DNA of 64,000 bases from Calothrix anomala FACHB-343 (GTDB taxonomy: Bacteria; Cyanobacteriota; Cyanobacteriia; Cyanobacteriales; Nostocaceae), in assembly GCF_014696435.1 (NCBI RefSeq), contig NZ_JACJQG010000018.1, forward strand, positions 1 through 64,000, read 5' to 3'. This document shows, piece after piece, positions 1 through 9,240 of this stretch. The stretch's first letter is position 1. Every line of letters starts with the position of its first letter. A program made the position numbers and the translations under genes. The notes beneath the pieces are model-generated. The model saw only the letters and a program-made list of their open reading frames with translations, was not told the origin of the DNA and searched no databases.

Positions 1-106
1 TGGGATATGCTTTACTCATGTTGCTCTCTCGGTGCTGTCTACTATCTATTCACAGCGTATACCGAGAGAGCTTTTTTACAATCTGTCCGACTTTTCAAAC
101 ATCCTC
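1..106. mobile_element. Right-hand end of an insertion element cut by the window edge
   Basis: Read on the minus strand, the element begins GAGGATGTTTGAAAAGT at 106 and runs leftward out of the window. This terminus nearly matches the two ends of the small element at 58551-58757 (GAGGTTGTTTGAAAAGT and GAGGATGTTTTAAAAGT), so it is a related transposon end. Flanking TAA at 107-109 fits a 3-bp TAA duplication as seen at 58548-58550 and 58758-58760. Inside lies a hairpin with arms GCTCTCTCGGT and ACCGAGAGAGC. Whether this is a full insertion sequence or a non-autonomous copy cannot be told, because the rest is outside the window. Confidence 0.65.
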
Positions 107-703
107 TAAAATTTCCTCTGGTTCGTAGCCTAAAATATCGCGTATTTTCGGACTAACATAGGTATAAAGTCCGTTTTTATCTACTTCCCAAATTAAATCG
201 CTGCTGGTTTCTACTAAGTGACGAAACCGTTCTTCACTATTTCTCAGTGCTTCTAGGGTAACTTGGCGATCGCTATTTGCTGGTTGCTGTTGGTTAAGAT
301 CGCTATCTAACAGTTGATAACTACTTTCTTTAGTGATTGTACCAATGAGTCGCTCTTGTTCATCTACAACTAACAGCAAACCCAAGGGTGATTGACGCAA
401 CTGAGTTAGCAATATTGCTAAATTCTCTAGTTGAGATTGCTTAAAAGTCATTGTTGCCGGATGCATTACTTGAGAAATTTTTGTGTTTTTGAGGTCAATT
501 TCTGAAGCTAACAGCCTGACAATATCTTTTTCGGTTAAGCAGCCGAAGATTCTTGCAGATGAGGTAACTACAGCAATTTTACCTTGCTGCGACATTAAGG
601 CGATCGCATCTAACAATAATGTTTCTGGTTCAACTGTTAAAGGCGAAAAATCAATTATTGACTCTAAGCATTTTATCCACAGCAGCTGCGGTATGGCTTG
701 CAT
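95..703 (-). pseudogene. CBS-domain/PAS-domain signalling protein, 3' end removed by an insertion
   Basis: The 202-residue product starts with two CBS repeats (about residues 15-135, with the motif GCLTEKDIVRLL and a second LIGTITKES segment). After a short linker it enters a PAS domain (from about 155, SEERFRHLVETSSDLIWEVD). The PAS domain stops after GYEPEEIL at residue 199. The last three residues and the TGA stop at 95-97 come from the insertion-element end at 1-106. Intact cyanobacterial relatives normally continue through more PAS/GAF modules into a histidine kinase or GGDEF domain, so this is a 5' remnant. CBS domains usually sense adenine nucleotides and PAS domains sense redox, light or ligands. 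Loss of the output domain is inferred. Confidence 0.75.
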
Positions 704-1023
704 ATGTTATTTCAAGCAAATTCCTGGTTGTATGTTTTGTATTTTTTTTAAGTCAACTCAATCTCATATTTTGGATATTTACAGGCTATGAAGATAGAAA
801 TCATCATTCTCAAGCAGTAAATCTGGCAAATTTGGGCAGGCAATAAAATTGCAATGAACCATCAATGATGTTTTTAGAATTTAGCATTTTTTTCCTCAGA
901 AAGTGTCAATCTTTATAAACTTACATAGGAACAGATCGTCAATCATCTCGTCTTTGCATCACTAATGAACGTCAAAGTAGCAGTACAAGACAAGCAAAAG
1001 GTAGACTAGTGGCACAAGGGAGG
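704..1023. other. Intergenic region, no gene seen
   Basis: AT-rich spacer between the divergent start of the CBS-PAS remnant and the repeat at 1024. No convincing reading frame, RNA gene or terminator was seen. It presumably holds the promoter of the CBS-PAS gene close to 704-800. Confidence 0.5.
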
Positions 1024-1206
1024 TAAGCTAATCTGCTTTTAAGTTGCACAATCAATTGTGAGGGCTGTTGACTGTTGACTGTTGACTGTTGTACGGGCGG
1101 GTTCACAAATATCTTCGATTGTTAACGAGAATCTCGGTTAACCCGCCTCTACAGACTGTTGACAGCCCTGATTAGTAGTTATGCAATTTAGATGCACATT
1201 AGTTTA
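1024..1206. repeat. Long inverted repeat, left copy (pair with 6186-6361)
   Basis: This segment of about 180 bp is nearly identical, in opposite orientation, to 6186-6361. It contains (TTGACTG)n units, a GGGCGGGTT...AACCCGCC inverted pair and a TAACGAGA core. A third, shorter copy lies at 42105-42196. The two long copies bracket the 5-kb block carrying the GHL10 protein and the radical SAM protein. Confidence 0.85.
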
Positions 1207-1585
1207 TGACTAATTAACCTCACTCTAGGACTCATATTTGATTTGGAGACAAAAACCCATTATCAAGAAAAAAAGGCCTGTATTGCTTGATTTCTGAAAT
1301 AGTTAATTAAATATAAATCTACATACACACAGATAAATACTAGCGTTTGTTCGCTTTGCTCGGCAGTAATTGAACTATTAATAATTCAATTGCATCATCA
1401 CTAGAGAAACCAAGCCCCTACCAATATATTTGTAGTTTTTTTACAGAAATTGGTACAGTAAATTCACTGCACAAGTGTAGCCATTTGATATCAGTGTAGC
1501 AAAGGGGCGTAGGAGGCAGGGGGCAAGGAGCAGGGGGACAAATAACAATTGTACAGACGCGATTAATCGCGTCTCTAACAAATGA
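1207..1585. other. Intergenic region with palindromic repeat
   Basis: AT-rich spacer without a convincing gene. At 1510-1545 there is a run of GGGGCAG/GGAGCAG-type heptamers. At 1548-1577 there is a palindromic repeat centred on CGCGATTAATCGCG, the same family as at 7564-7587, 20646-20669, 40460-40490, 41723-41753 and 60594-60625. Confidence 0.6.
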
Positions 1586-4408
1586 CTATTGACCAATACG
1601 CGATAACATGTGCCGTTCGCCGTAACGCAATAATCTTTCAATAGTTGCTAGGCGATTTTCCCAAACTTTGACTTGATAGGGATTGTCTGTAGCTTCTTGG
1701 CGCATCCAGATTCTAAATTGAGATTGGAAACGAGTTAGGGAAGCCTTAGCCGCAATAAATTTACTGGCTGAAGGTGCATCTGCAAGCTGAGTTAATGCTG
1801 TTTGTAAACTTTGTGCTTGCTTATTAAATTCAGCAATTTCTGTTGCAGACATGCTCAGTTGTTCATTTTGTGACATCAGCTGCCATTCTTTTTGTAAGGC
1901 GGCGTAACGCACAGCCGCAGTTTGAAAAGGTTGGCGGTGGGGAATGGGTTCGTTAATTCTCGGTTGTACTTTACCTTGAGTATTACTAAAAACTTGGTGT
2001 AATTCATTATTTAAGTTTTCGACGGCAAAGAGTGCATAACCGCTAACTGGTAAATCTCTGACTAATTGCAGCTGATCGAATGCGCCAACTGTGGGTAAGG
2101 AAAGTAGGCGAATTCCTGGGACTAGTAAAGTTGCTCCTAATTTGGTAGAGATAATCCAAGGTTGGGCGAGACGTTGGAAACGCGGGGTATCTAAGGCGTA
2201 AGTCATGGGTACAACTAAATCGATATCTCCCTGTCTCGCCCAAACTTCCCAATTTTGTTGAATTTTCTGTACCCGTTCGATTTCTGGCAGGGGAAAGACG
2301 GCGACTGAGATGATGAGATTCGATCGCTTTTGCCGTAATTGTTGAGAAACTTGGGCGACAAAGCTATTGACTTGTTCGGTGCGAAATGCTGTCCATTGTT
2401 GCCACAAATCGCGATCGCTTGGGGAAATTTTCAACGGATCTACGCCTGTTCGTTGCTGAAACTGCTCTCTAGCAGCTTTACCATAACCGTAAACCCGCCC
2501 TGCTGCGGGATCTTGGAAGGGATAGCGAATGTAGTCTAGCTGAATCCCATCGACTTGGTAACGAGTAACGATTTCTTCGTAGAGTTTGAGTAAATACTGC
2601 CGCAGTTGGGGGTTAGCTGGATCGAAAAATGGTTTGGTTTGTCCTGCGGGAATAATGTTACCGCGATTATCGTAATTTGCCCAATCGGGATTAGCTGCTA
2701 AAACTGGGCCGAGATAATTAGACGGTTGGTTGAGAATTTCGTTATGGCGTTGATTACCCGCCGCAAATACCCATACCCAAGCGTGTAATTCCATACCTCT
2801 GGCATGAGCTAATTTCACTGCCGAGGCTAACGGGTCCCAACCGCGAACTAAGGGGTTTTGTTGGGGTGCTACTTGGCTGGGATAAATGGGATAACTGGCG
2901 TTGAGCGTTTCAAAAAATACAGTGTTAATGCCTGCTTGTGACAGTCGATCGAAAATTTGTGCCAGTCCTTGCTCGCTACCTGCGCGGATAATTGTGCCTC
3001 GATCCAACCACACGGAACGGATTTCTGGTTGAGCTAATGGGCGATCGAGGGGAAACTGTTTCCATAACAAAGCTTTGGCTTTCAACCACTGCTGACGCGC
3101 TAAAGCGTAGTTTCCTTGGGCGACTAATTGGGGTAAATTTTTGGCAATTTCTCTAGCTTGGGCGATCGCTTGCTCGCTATCGGGAATGGTAACACCAGAT
3201 CGACTGGCAATGAAACCCGCCCGGTCTACCTTCAATCCTGGGGTGTTACTGGCTGTGCTTTCAGGGTTACCACTGGCGGAAACGGCGGCGGCGATGTGGG
3301 CACTTTGGACGCGCCCAATGAGATTTTCTAACTCTTGCTGTAAGGCGATCGCTTCTCCTCTGGCAATAGGCGCATTAGAATTGGGGACAACATCCAACCT
3401 GACTGTTTCTTCTAATTGGTCAATTGCTTCCCGGGAATTTTGGGGGATGACGTTGATTAGGGGTCTAGGTTGGGGCGCAGTGGTGATCGCTCCTGATGTG
3501 GGGGGATTCTTCGGTGGTGAGGTTTGGGGCGTGGTTGGTTGTAAAGCTGTGGGTGATGGTGTTGGTTTGGGAATGACTGGTTGTAAAGCTGCGGGTACTC
3601 CTGGTTGGGGATTAGTTTTTAGAGCAACTTCGGCAGAATTAGCGCAGCTAGGTGCGCCACCTTCAACTTTGCGGCTAGCGCTGGGGGGTAATTTCATGTG
3701 ACGCTGAATCGCTGCTTGTAACCACGCCCGATCTAATTCGGCTGAGGTGACTGTATTCACTCCCCAACGCCAACCTAATAAGGTAGAACGATCGGTTGTG
3801 ACAACGGCGGCTGGTTTATCTTGAGCATTCCACACTGCTACTGGTGCGCTCAAGCTTTCGGCGACGAGAACACCGCCATAAACTTTACCAAATAGTCCAT
3901 CTTGATTGAGCCAATCTTCTGGGAGTTTGGTTTTGGTGGGTTGTAACTGCTGAGTTTGACTGAGGCTAAATCCCCAATAACCGCCTAACAGCGTCCGCAA
4001 CAATTGTCTTACCCCTGGTGCTGACAAACTCCCCACAGGGCCGCTAGCTATTAAGCGTCCACCTTTACTCATCCATTCTTCTAAAGCGATCGCTTGGGCT
4101 GGTGTTAATGTCTCCACATTCGGTAAAAATAACACCCGGCGATCGCCCCAATCTGCCGGACTTCTGACATTATCTAAAGCAATTACACAATATTTCACCC
4201 CTGCTGCTTGCAAGCGGTTAGTAATTGTTGACCATTGATTACTATTATCTTGACTATAAACAATACTCAATACAGGTTCTGCATCTGCGGCATTTGCTGG
4301 TAAAATGCCCAAACTATTTAATAGTAAAAATTGCAAATTAAAAATAAGGAATCCGGCTTTTTTAATTTTTCGCTGTATATTTTTAAATCGCTCTTTTTGA
4401 TGCTTCAC
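1586..4408 (-). CDS. Exported glycoside hydrolase-like protein (GHL10/DUF187 family)
   Basis: A 940-residue protein with a cleavable-looking signal peptide (basic N-terminus, hydrophobic stretch about residues 18-36, ending PANAADA). Residues 45-250 look like a ThuA/gatase-like fold (VLFLPNVETLTPAQAIALEEW). They are followed by a proline-rich linker at about 260-320. Residues 465-780 form the GHL10 TIM-barrel-like domain (IRSVWLDRG, GINTVFFETLN, AHARGMELHAWVWVF, DGIQLDYIRYP). A helical tail closes the protein. Related cyanobacterial proteins are annotated as family 10 glycosylhydrolases; the substrate is unknown, probably an extracellular or cell-wall polysaccharide. The TAG stop lies in a TTGACCA-type heptamer repeat. 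It is probably monocistronic. Confidence 0.85.
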   Translation of the reverse strand: MKHQKERFKNIQRKIKKAGFLIFNLQFLLLNSLGILPANAADAEPVLSIVYSQDNSNQWSTITNRLQAAGVKYCVIALDNVRSPADWGDRRVLFLPNVETLTPAQAIALEEWMSKGGRLIASGPVGSLSAPGVRQLLRTLLGGYWGFSLSQTQQLQPTKTKLPEDWLNQDGLFGKVYGGVLVAESLSAPVAVWNAQDKPAAVVTTDRSTLLGWRWGVNTVTSAELDRAWLQAAIQRHMKLPPSASRKVEGGAPSCANSAEVALKTNPQPGVPAALQPVIPKPTPSPTALQPTTPQTSPPKNPPTSGAITTAPQPRPLINVIPQNSREAIDQLEETVRLDVVPNSNAPIARGEAIALQQELENLIGRVQSAHIAAAVSASGNPESTASNTPGLKVDRAGFIASRSGVTIPDSEQAIAQAREIAKNLPQLVAQGNYALARQQWLKAKALLWKQFPLDRPLAQPEIRSVWLDRGTIIRAGSEQGLAQIFDRLSQAGINTVFFETLNASYPIYPSQVAPQQNPLVRGWDPLASAVKLAHARGMELHAWVWVFAAGNQRHNEILNQPSNYLGPVLAANPDWANYDNRGNIIPAGQTKPFFDPANPQLRQYLLKLYEEIVTRYQVDGIQLDYIRYPFQDPAAGRVYGYGKAAREQFQQRTGVDPLKISPSDRDLWQQWTAFRTEQVNSFVAQVSQQLRQKRSNLIISVAVFPLPEIERVQKIQQNWEVWARQGDIDLVVPMTYALDTPRFQRLAQPWIISTKLGATLLVPGIRLLSLPTVGAFDQLQLVRDLPVSGYALFAVENLNNELHQVFSNTQGKVQPRINEPIPHRQPFQTAAVRYAALQKEWQLMSQNEQLSMSATEIAEFNKQAQSLQTALTQLADAPSASKFIAAKASLTRFQSQFRIWMRQEATDNPYQVKVWENRLATIERLLRYGERHMLSRIGQ

Positions 4409-4643
4409 TCCCCACTCCTCACTTTATTAGTTAGTTATGAACCGTCAACCAGCAACGCTTCAGCTTGGCAGCAATCAAGCGTAGTCAAAACTAAGTAACT
4501 AGTAGTTAATAGTTACCTTTTATACTGTTGACGGTTAAATTTTGACCTTAGCAATTTGAGATTTTCGATTTTAGATTTTAGAATATTTAGGTTCCGGCGA
4601 AGGCTTTTGTCGAACAAATCCTTGCAGGGGAAAATTTTCGATT
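4409..4643. other. Intergenic region upstream of the GHL10 gene
   Basis: Contains scattered heptamer-repeat fragments (GTCAACC, GTTGACGG) and AT-rich filler. It holds the start region of the divergent neighbour but no recognisable promoter box or gene. Confidence 0.4.
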
Positions 4644-4748
4644 TATAGCTGTAGCCAGATAGACTAGGACATTAAGCTAAGATAAAACCCTGACAATAAA
4701 AGTTTTTCTAGTCAGTCAACAGTCAACAGTCAACAGTCAACAGCTATA
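4644..4748. repeat. 105-bp inverted-repeat element (copy 1)
   Basis: Bounded by TATAGCTGT and AGCTATA and exactly 105 bp long. A 105-bp copy in the opposite orientation is at 25234-25338, alike over the GTAGCCAGATAGA, TAAGATAAAACCCTGACAAT and heptamer-repeat portions. The terminal inverted repeats and constant length suggest a MITE-like element. It lies about 50 bp downstream of the radical SAM gene. Confidence 0.75.
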
Positions 4749-4799
4749 AGATTGAGGACTGTTTCAGCCACAATCCAAAATCGCTGGATTAGTTATCGT

Positions 4800-6122
4800 T
4801 TAAGCAATACAGGTATTGAGTAATTCTTCAATTCCGGCTACAGGGAAAATTTTAGTTCCGAGTTTGCTGGCAACTTCTGCAATACTCATATCATCTAAAA
4901 ATAAAGATTCACCATGTTTTAGCATGACACTTGGCAACAAAATGCCATCACCTAAATCTTGGTCTTGTAAATTTAAAAGTAGATCGTGCCCTGTCAATAA
5001 ACCTGTAACGCTAATCTGCTGTCCCCAGTAATCGCTAGCTAATGCGCGCATATTTACCTGCAAACCCCTCACAGCATTTAACTGTTGGAGAAGCGGTTGA
5101 AATGCCTTTTCTACTGCATTACCAACTACCCAAGTTAATTTTTTATGGGGAGAAATTTCTGACGGTAATGATTGAGCCGCAGCAGTGAATTGCTTAATAA
5201 ATAACCGAATCGAACCAACACCATTATCAATTTGGGGATATTCTTCATATTCTTCTTCACTAGGCAATTCCTCACCTGCAATTAAAAACCATTCATCAGC
5301 TAACCAAACCACACTGGAACCGAACTTCTGCCGCAAGTCTAAAGAAAGCGATCGCACTTGGGAAATCACTTCTTGGGCTTTTGCTGGCGTTACCGGGATT
5401 AGTTCATCTTCTTGGGGACGAAACTTTGTTAACCCTACTGGTACCACCGCCACGGATGCGATCGTTGGTACTTCACCAGTATAAAATGACGCTAAATCCC
5501 TGATTGTGTGTTCCAAATGTATACCATCATTTATACCCGGACAAACGACAACTTGGGCATGAATTTGCAATCTTCTTGCTTGAAACCACTTAAGTTGTGA
5601 CAAAATTTGCCCAGCGCGAGGATTTTTTAATAATCTAGTTCTAATTTCTGGTTCTGTAGCATGAATAGATACATATAAAGGAGACAGGCGCATTTGTTCA
5701 ATTCGCTGCCATTCTTTTTCAGGTAAATTAGTCAGAGTTAAATAAGAACCATATAAAAAGCTTAAGCGGTAATCGTCATCTTTAAAGTACAAGCTAGAAC
5801 GCTTACCCGGTGGTTGTTGATCGATAAAGCAAAATGGGCAGTGGTTATTGCACTGAATTAACCCATCAAATAAAGCTGATTCAAATTCTAGCCCTAAATC
5901 ATCATCGTAATCTTTTTCAATTTCCAGGTGATGAGTTTTACCAGCCGCATCTAAAACTTCGAGTTCGAGAACTTCATCAGCACATAAATATTGATAATCA
6001 ATTAAATCGCGGGGACGAGTACCGTTAATTGCAACGATCGCATCTCCCGCTTCAAAGCCAATTTCAGCAGCGATGGAATCTGGTAATACTTTGCTAATTC
6101 GGGCGGGATGGATTGTACTCAT
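4800..6122 (-). CDS. TIGR03279-type radical SAM protein with PDZ and DUF512 domains
   Basis: A 440-residue protein. Residues 5-60 are a PDZ-like domain (ISKVLPDSIAAEIGFEAGD). Residues 85-290 hold the radical SAM core, with the [4Fe-4S] cysteines C91, C95 and C98 in CNNHCPFC. The C-terminal DUF512 domain follows (about 290-440). The family is near-universal in cyanobacteria; the reaction is not established, but a radical SAM modification enzyme is the standing inference. Length and motifs are complete. uppP and a DUF3120 gene lie just upstream, an arrangement consistent with a conserved cyanobacterial neighbourhood. Confidence 0.9.
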   Translation of the reverse strand: MSTIHPARISKVLPDSIAAEIGFEAGDAIVAINGTRPRDLIDYQYLCADEVLELEVLDAAGKTHHLEIEKDYDDDLGLEFESALFDGLIQCNNHCPFCFIDQQPPGKRSSLYFKDDDYRLSFLYGSYLTLTNLPEKEWQRIEQMRLSPLYVSIHATEPEIRTRLLKNPRAGQILSQLKWFQARRLQIHAQVVVCPGINDGIHLEHTIRDLASFYTGEVPTIASVAVVPVGLTKFRPQEDELIPVTPAKAQEVISQVRSLSLDLRQKFGSSVVWLADEWFLIAGEELPSEEEYEEYPQIDNGVGSIRLFIKQFTAAAQSLPSEISPHKKLTWVVGNAVEKAFQPLLQQLNAVRGLQVNMRALASDYWGQQISVTGLLTGHDLLLNLQDQDLGDGILLPSVMLKHGESLFLDDMSIAEVASKLGTKIFPVAGIEELLNTCIA

Positions 6123-6185
6123 GAGTTAAGAGTCAAGGATCAACGAGAGGAAAGGGGGCAGGGGGCAGGGGGCAGGGGGAGAATT

Positions 6186-6361
6186 AACTTAATGCATGTC
6201 TAAATTGCATAACTACTAAATAAGGGCTGTCAACAGTCTGTAGGGGCGGGTTAACCGAGATTCTCGTTAACAATCGAAGATATTTGTGAACCCGCCCGTA
6301 CAACAGTCAACAGTCAACAGCCCTCACAATGGATTGTGCAACTTAAAAGCAGATTAGCTTA
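6186..6361. repeat. Long inverted repeat, right copy (pair with 1024-1206)
   Basis: Opposite-orientation copy of 1024-1206, with the same AACCCGCCCGT/GGGCGGGTT arms and heptamer units. It ends at the base before the uppP stop codon (TAA read on the minus strand from 6364), so the insertion or the original end of the repeat abuts that gene. Confidence 0.85.
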
Positions 6362-7327
6362 TTAACTATTTTTCAACAAACCGGCACTAATTGCCCCTAA
6401 GATGACGATACCAAATACCAATCGATACCAAATAAACACCCAGGTGCTACGAGTTTTCAGGAAGCGCAGCAAGCCGGCGATCGCAATATAAGAAAAAATC
6501 CCCGCCGAAATTACACCTGCAACTAAGGGAACGATTTGATCGTTGCTTAATCCGGCTTCCACAACACTTTTTAACTCAACCAAGCCGGCTAAGGTAATGG
6601 CGGGAATACCCAGCAAAAACGAAAACCTGGCGGCTGTTTCCCGTTCTAATCCCATAAATAACCCCCCGGTGAGGGTAGAACCAGAACGGGATACACCAGG
6701 GATTAAGGCTAAAGATTGGGCTAAACCCATCAATAAACCATCCTTCATGCTCAGTTTCTCAAAGTTGCGTTCCCGCTTACCGATTTGTTCCGCCAATCCC
6801 AATAACAGCGACATGACTATAGAAGCAATAGCGATCGAGCTTAAGCTTCTAATGGGAGAATTATCATAATCAGGAATAAATTTTTTAATTAACAGTCCAA
6901 AGAAAATAATCGGTACAGTGCCTAAAATTATCCCTAAAGCCAAGCGTAAGTCATAGTCATGATAATCTTTTAAAGCGATCGCTCTCACCGAACCTTTAAC
7001 AATCCGTGATAAATCCGGCCAGAAATACCACAGTACCGCCGCAATACTACCCAGTTGAATAATTGCCGTAAAAGCTACCCCCGGATCGCCCCAACCCAGT
7101 ACCACAGGCACAACTTTTAAATGAGCGGTACTACTAATGGGTAGAAATTCGGTCATTCCTTGGACAAAACCTAAAATAATCGCTTGCAATATATTCATTT
7201 GTTGCACCCCTTCACCCACCACTGGAGTAGGCTGGGTGCTGAGAACTTGCAGAGGAAATGCAGCTACCGAGAGGCTAGCAGATAGCGCACTCAACATTAA
7301 GAATTTTTGACGTTTCACTAAAGCCAT
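6362..7327 (-). CDS. uppP: Undecaprenyl-diphosphate phosphatase
   Basis: Integral membrane enzyme that dephosphorylates undecaprenyl diphosphate to recycle the lipid carrier of peptidoglycan and other surface polymers; its loss sensitises cells to bacitracin. Both family signatures are present: GFVQGMTEFLPISSTAHL near the N-terminus and PGVSRSGSTLTGGL in the second half. There are about eight hydrophobic segments. A start at 7327 (MALVKRQKF) gives 321 residues; an in-frame ATG at 7360 would add 11 residues. The N-terminal stretch before NILQAIILG is longer than in E. coli UppP and looks like an additional hydrophobic leader. Confidence 0.93.
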   Translation of the reverse strand: MALVKRQKFLMLSALSASLSVAAFPLQVLSTQPTPVVGEGVQQMNILQAIILGFVQGMTEFLPISSTAHLKVVPVVLGWGDPGVAFTAIIQLGSIAAVLWYFWPDLSRIVKGSVRAIALKDYHDYDLRLALGIILGTVPIIFFGLLIKKFIPDYDNSPIRSLSSIAIASIVMSLLLGLAEQIGKRERNFEKLSMKDGLLMGLAQSLALIPGVSRSGSTLTGGLFMGLERETAARFSFLLGIPAITLAGLVELKSVVEAGLSNDQIVPLVAGVISAGIFSYIAIAGLLRFLKTRSTWVFIWYRLVFGIVILGAISAGLLKNS

Positions 7328-7563
7328 TACGTTACCTGAGATCGCTGAAAATACAACCAATTACACAAATCAACCACCTGGGAAACCTACCAGGATAATC
7401 ACAAAACACAGTTATAGGGTTATACATTTATCCCCACCAAGACGCGCCATTAATTTAGCACTCTCCAAGAGATTAGCGGTTAATAGCTAGAGTTTCCCTG
7501 AATTAGATTAAGTCTTGACGACAATCTTTTAAAGTTTCTGCGATCGCTAATTTGTCATTTGGT

Positions 7564-7680
7564 AGAGACGCGATTAATCGCGTCTCTACAATTTTCATTT
7601 GTCCCCTTTTCCTCCTTGTCCCCCTTGTCCCCCTGCTCCCTGCTCCCTGCTCCCTGCCCCCTGCCCCATTCCCCTCACCC
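7564..7680. repeat. Palindromic repeat followed by heptamer low-complexity run
   Basis: 7564-7587 is a perfect 24-bp palindrome centred on CGCGATTAATCGCG. From about 7605 to 7675 comes a C-rich run of CCCCTTGTC and CCCTGCTC units, a degenerate short tandem repeat. The rest of 7361-7779, between divergent uppP and the DUF3120 gene, shows no other gene. Confidence 0.8.
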
Positions 7681-7779
7681 ATTTCTTGCAAAATCATGTA
7701 TGATAAATATGCCCCTGGGGGGGATTTTTCAGTGTGATATCTTAAGTAAGATAAAGTTTAGTAACAATTATTAAAAACG

Positions 7780-8559
7780 TTGATTAATAATACATTGTCA
7801 TCTTACGGTACTTCTACCAACTCTATAGATACTGAGTTACACAGCATTACTCAGGGGCGTAATAGCATCGGTGAGTTAGAAACAACACTCGCGCAATCGC
7901 CCAATCTGCCAATTGCACCAGCATCCACAAAGCTTTGGCTAGTATTAGCGGCGGCGGTATTTTTGGTATCTGTACCGGTATTTATTGAAGCGCCATTAGT
8001 GCGATCGCTTCCCAGCCTAAGTGTAGCGATGACAGGATTTTGGGTATGGCTGAGTTTTACCTTAATGTCACGTTCTGCAACTTATCTTTGGGGCGATTTG
8101 TTGTTGGGTTTTAGCTGGAGTTGGCTAGCAGGTGCAATTTATTGGGGATGGTTCCGTTGGGAACCCTTATGGCATTTACCAGTAGAATCTATCGGATTAC
8201 CCTTTGCTTGTTGGTGTCTGGCGCGAAATTGGCACAAAGTTGGTAGCTGGTTTTATTTAGGTTCTTTATTCGGTACAGTCTTAACGGATGTGTACTTTTA
8301 TGTAGTAGATTTAATGCCTTATTGGCGTCAAATCATGCGCGTAGAGCCTGAAGCTGTCTCCGCAATTTTACAAACTGCTCTCATTCAAGTACAAACACCT
8401 TGGGGGCAAACTTGGGCAGGAATTCTAGCTTTATTACTATTAACCTTGGGAATTTTACCTTTATTCAACCAAAAACGACATTGGTATGCCTTTGGTGGTG
8501 CAGTATTAAGCACCATTTTGGTAGACAGCTTATTTTTGTTAGCAGCAATTTTCGCTTAA
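7780..8559 (+). CDS. DUF3120-type integral membrane protein
   Basis: A 259-residue protein with a polar N-terminus of about 45 residues and six or seven hydrophobic segments (for example LWLVLAAAVFLVSVPVFIEA, LLGFSWSWLAGAIYWGWF and the C-terminal VDSLFLLAAIFA). The sequence and its place beside uppP match the DUF3120 family, known from cyanobacteria and of unknown function. The start is TTG at 7780 (MINNTLSSYG); a later ATG would cut into the conserved part. A strong hairpin terminator follows at 8605. Confidence 0.75.
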   Translation: MINNTLSSYGTSTNSIDTELHSITQGRNSIGELETTLAQSPNLPIAPASTKLWLVLAAAVFLVSVPVFIEAPLVRSLPSLSVAMTGFWVWLSFTLMSRSATYLWGDLLLGFSWSWLAGAIYWGWFRWEPLWHLPVESIGLPFACWCLARNWHKVGSWFYLGSLFGTVLTDVYFYVVDLMPYWRQIMRVEPEAVSAILQTALIQVQTPWGQTWAGILALLLLTLGILPLFNQKRHWYAFGGAVLSTILVDSLFLLAAIFA

Positions 8560-8604
8560 TCAATTCCTAGTAATAACAATTCAATATGAAGATGCATATA
8601 ATTT

Positions 8605-8630
8605 AGCCTGCTTAGGCAGGCTTTGTTTAT
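8605..8630 (+). terminator. Rho-independent terminator after the DUF3120 gene
   Basis: Arms AGCCTGC and GCAGGCT with a four-base loop are followed by TTGTTTATTT, 45 bp after the stop codon. Confidence 0.75.
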
Positions 8631-8720
8631 TTATGCCTAAGTTTGGAGCCTTGCAGCTTTAATGCGCAGCTTCACTTTAGTGCTGACTATGAACCTACTT
8701 AAAATCCTAATTAAAATCTG

Positions 8721-8817
8721 ATACCAATTTAAAAAAAAGAATGCGACAGATAGTAGGGGCATGGCACTGCCATGCCCTCTAGAATATATTAGTGTGCCGC
8801 AAAATTTAAATTTCACT
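8721..8817. repeat. MITE-like element, family ATACCAATTT (degenerate right end)
   Basis: Starts ATACCAATTTAAAAAAAAGA and contains the inner palindrome GGGGCATGGCACTGCCATGCCC, followed by TCTAGAATATATT. It belongs to the family at 9096-9195, 23601-23693, 59761-59862 and the partial copies at 23932-24003 and 34880-34918. Confidence 0.7.
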
Positions 8818-8961
8818 CTAAAAAAGCATTTACACCAGTACAATTACGCAAAAAATAGCTTAAAAATAGTCAATTGTATTACAGTTATCTTTCAACCAAT
8901 AAAATTATTTGTAAGATTGATTGCTGTAAAGCCAGAAGCTATGCTGATACATTTTCATTAA

Positions 8962-9059
8962 TTACAGGGTATTTCAGGTAAATGAGGTACAAGGGTAGGA
9001 GTGCGATCGCTCCTGTGGCTTTACAATTATCTGTACCTCACCAACTTGCAATCTGCTAC
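8962..9059. repeat. MITE-like element, family TACAGCA
   Basis: Bounded by TACAGGGTATTTCAGG and GCAATCTGCTACA, with GTACCTCACCAACTTGCA near the right end. Other members are at 18643-18751, 23827-23931 and 39678-39779. The centre differs from those copies: it carries GGAGTGCGATCGCTCC instead of the GGGGCATGGCAGTGCC block. Confidence 0.7.
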
Positions 9060-9095
9060 ATTTGTCAATATGGCAGTCAGCAAAAAAGTCAAGTA

Positions 9096-9195
9096 ATACC
9101 AATTTGAAAAAAGAATGCGACAGACGGTAGGGGCATGGTACTGCCATGCCCTCTAGAATATATTGATGTGTCGTCAACATTATTTGAATTGGTAT
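9096..9195. repeat. MITE-like element, family ATACCAATTT (intact copy)
   Basis: A 100-bp element with terminal inverted repeats ATACCAATTTGAA and TTTGAATTGGTAT and an internal GGGGCATGGTACTGCCATGCCC palindrome. It is flanked by TA-rich sequence. It carries no coding capacity. It lies 45 bp upstream of the unknown gene at 9241. Confidence 0.8.
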
Positions 9196-9240
9196 AACCG
9201 CAGAATTATACCTAAAAACTATCGATAATTAATCATAGTC

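Noticed and set aside
3141-3701. 186-codon frame opposite to the GHL10 gene
   Set aside because: Shadow of the proline-rich linker of the real gene.
8637-9180. Frames over the MITE copies between DUF3120 and the 251-residue gene
   Set aside because: They coincide with repeated, non-coding elements found elsewhere in the window.
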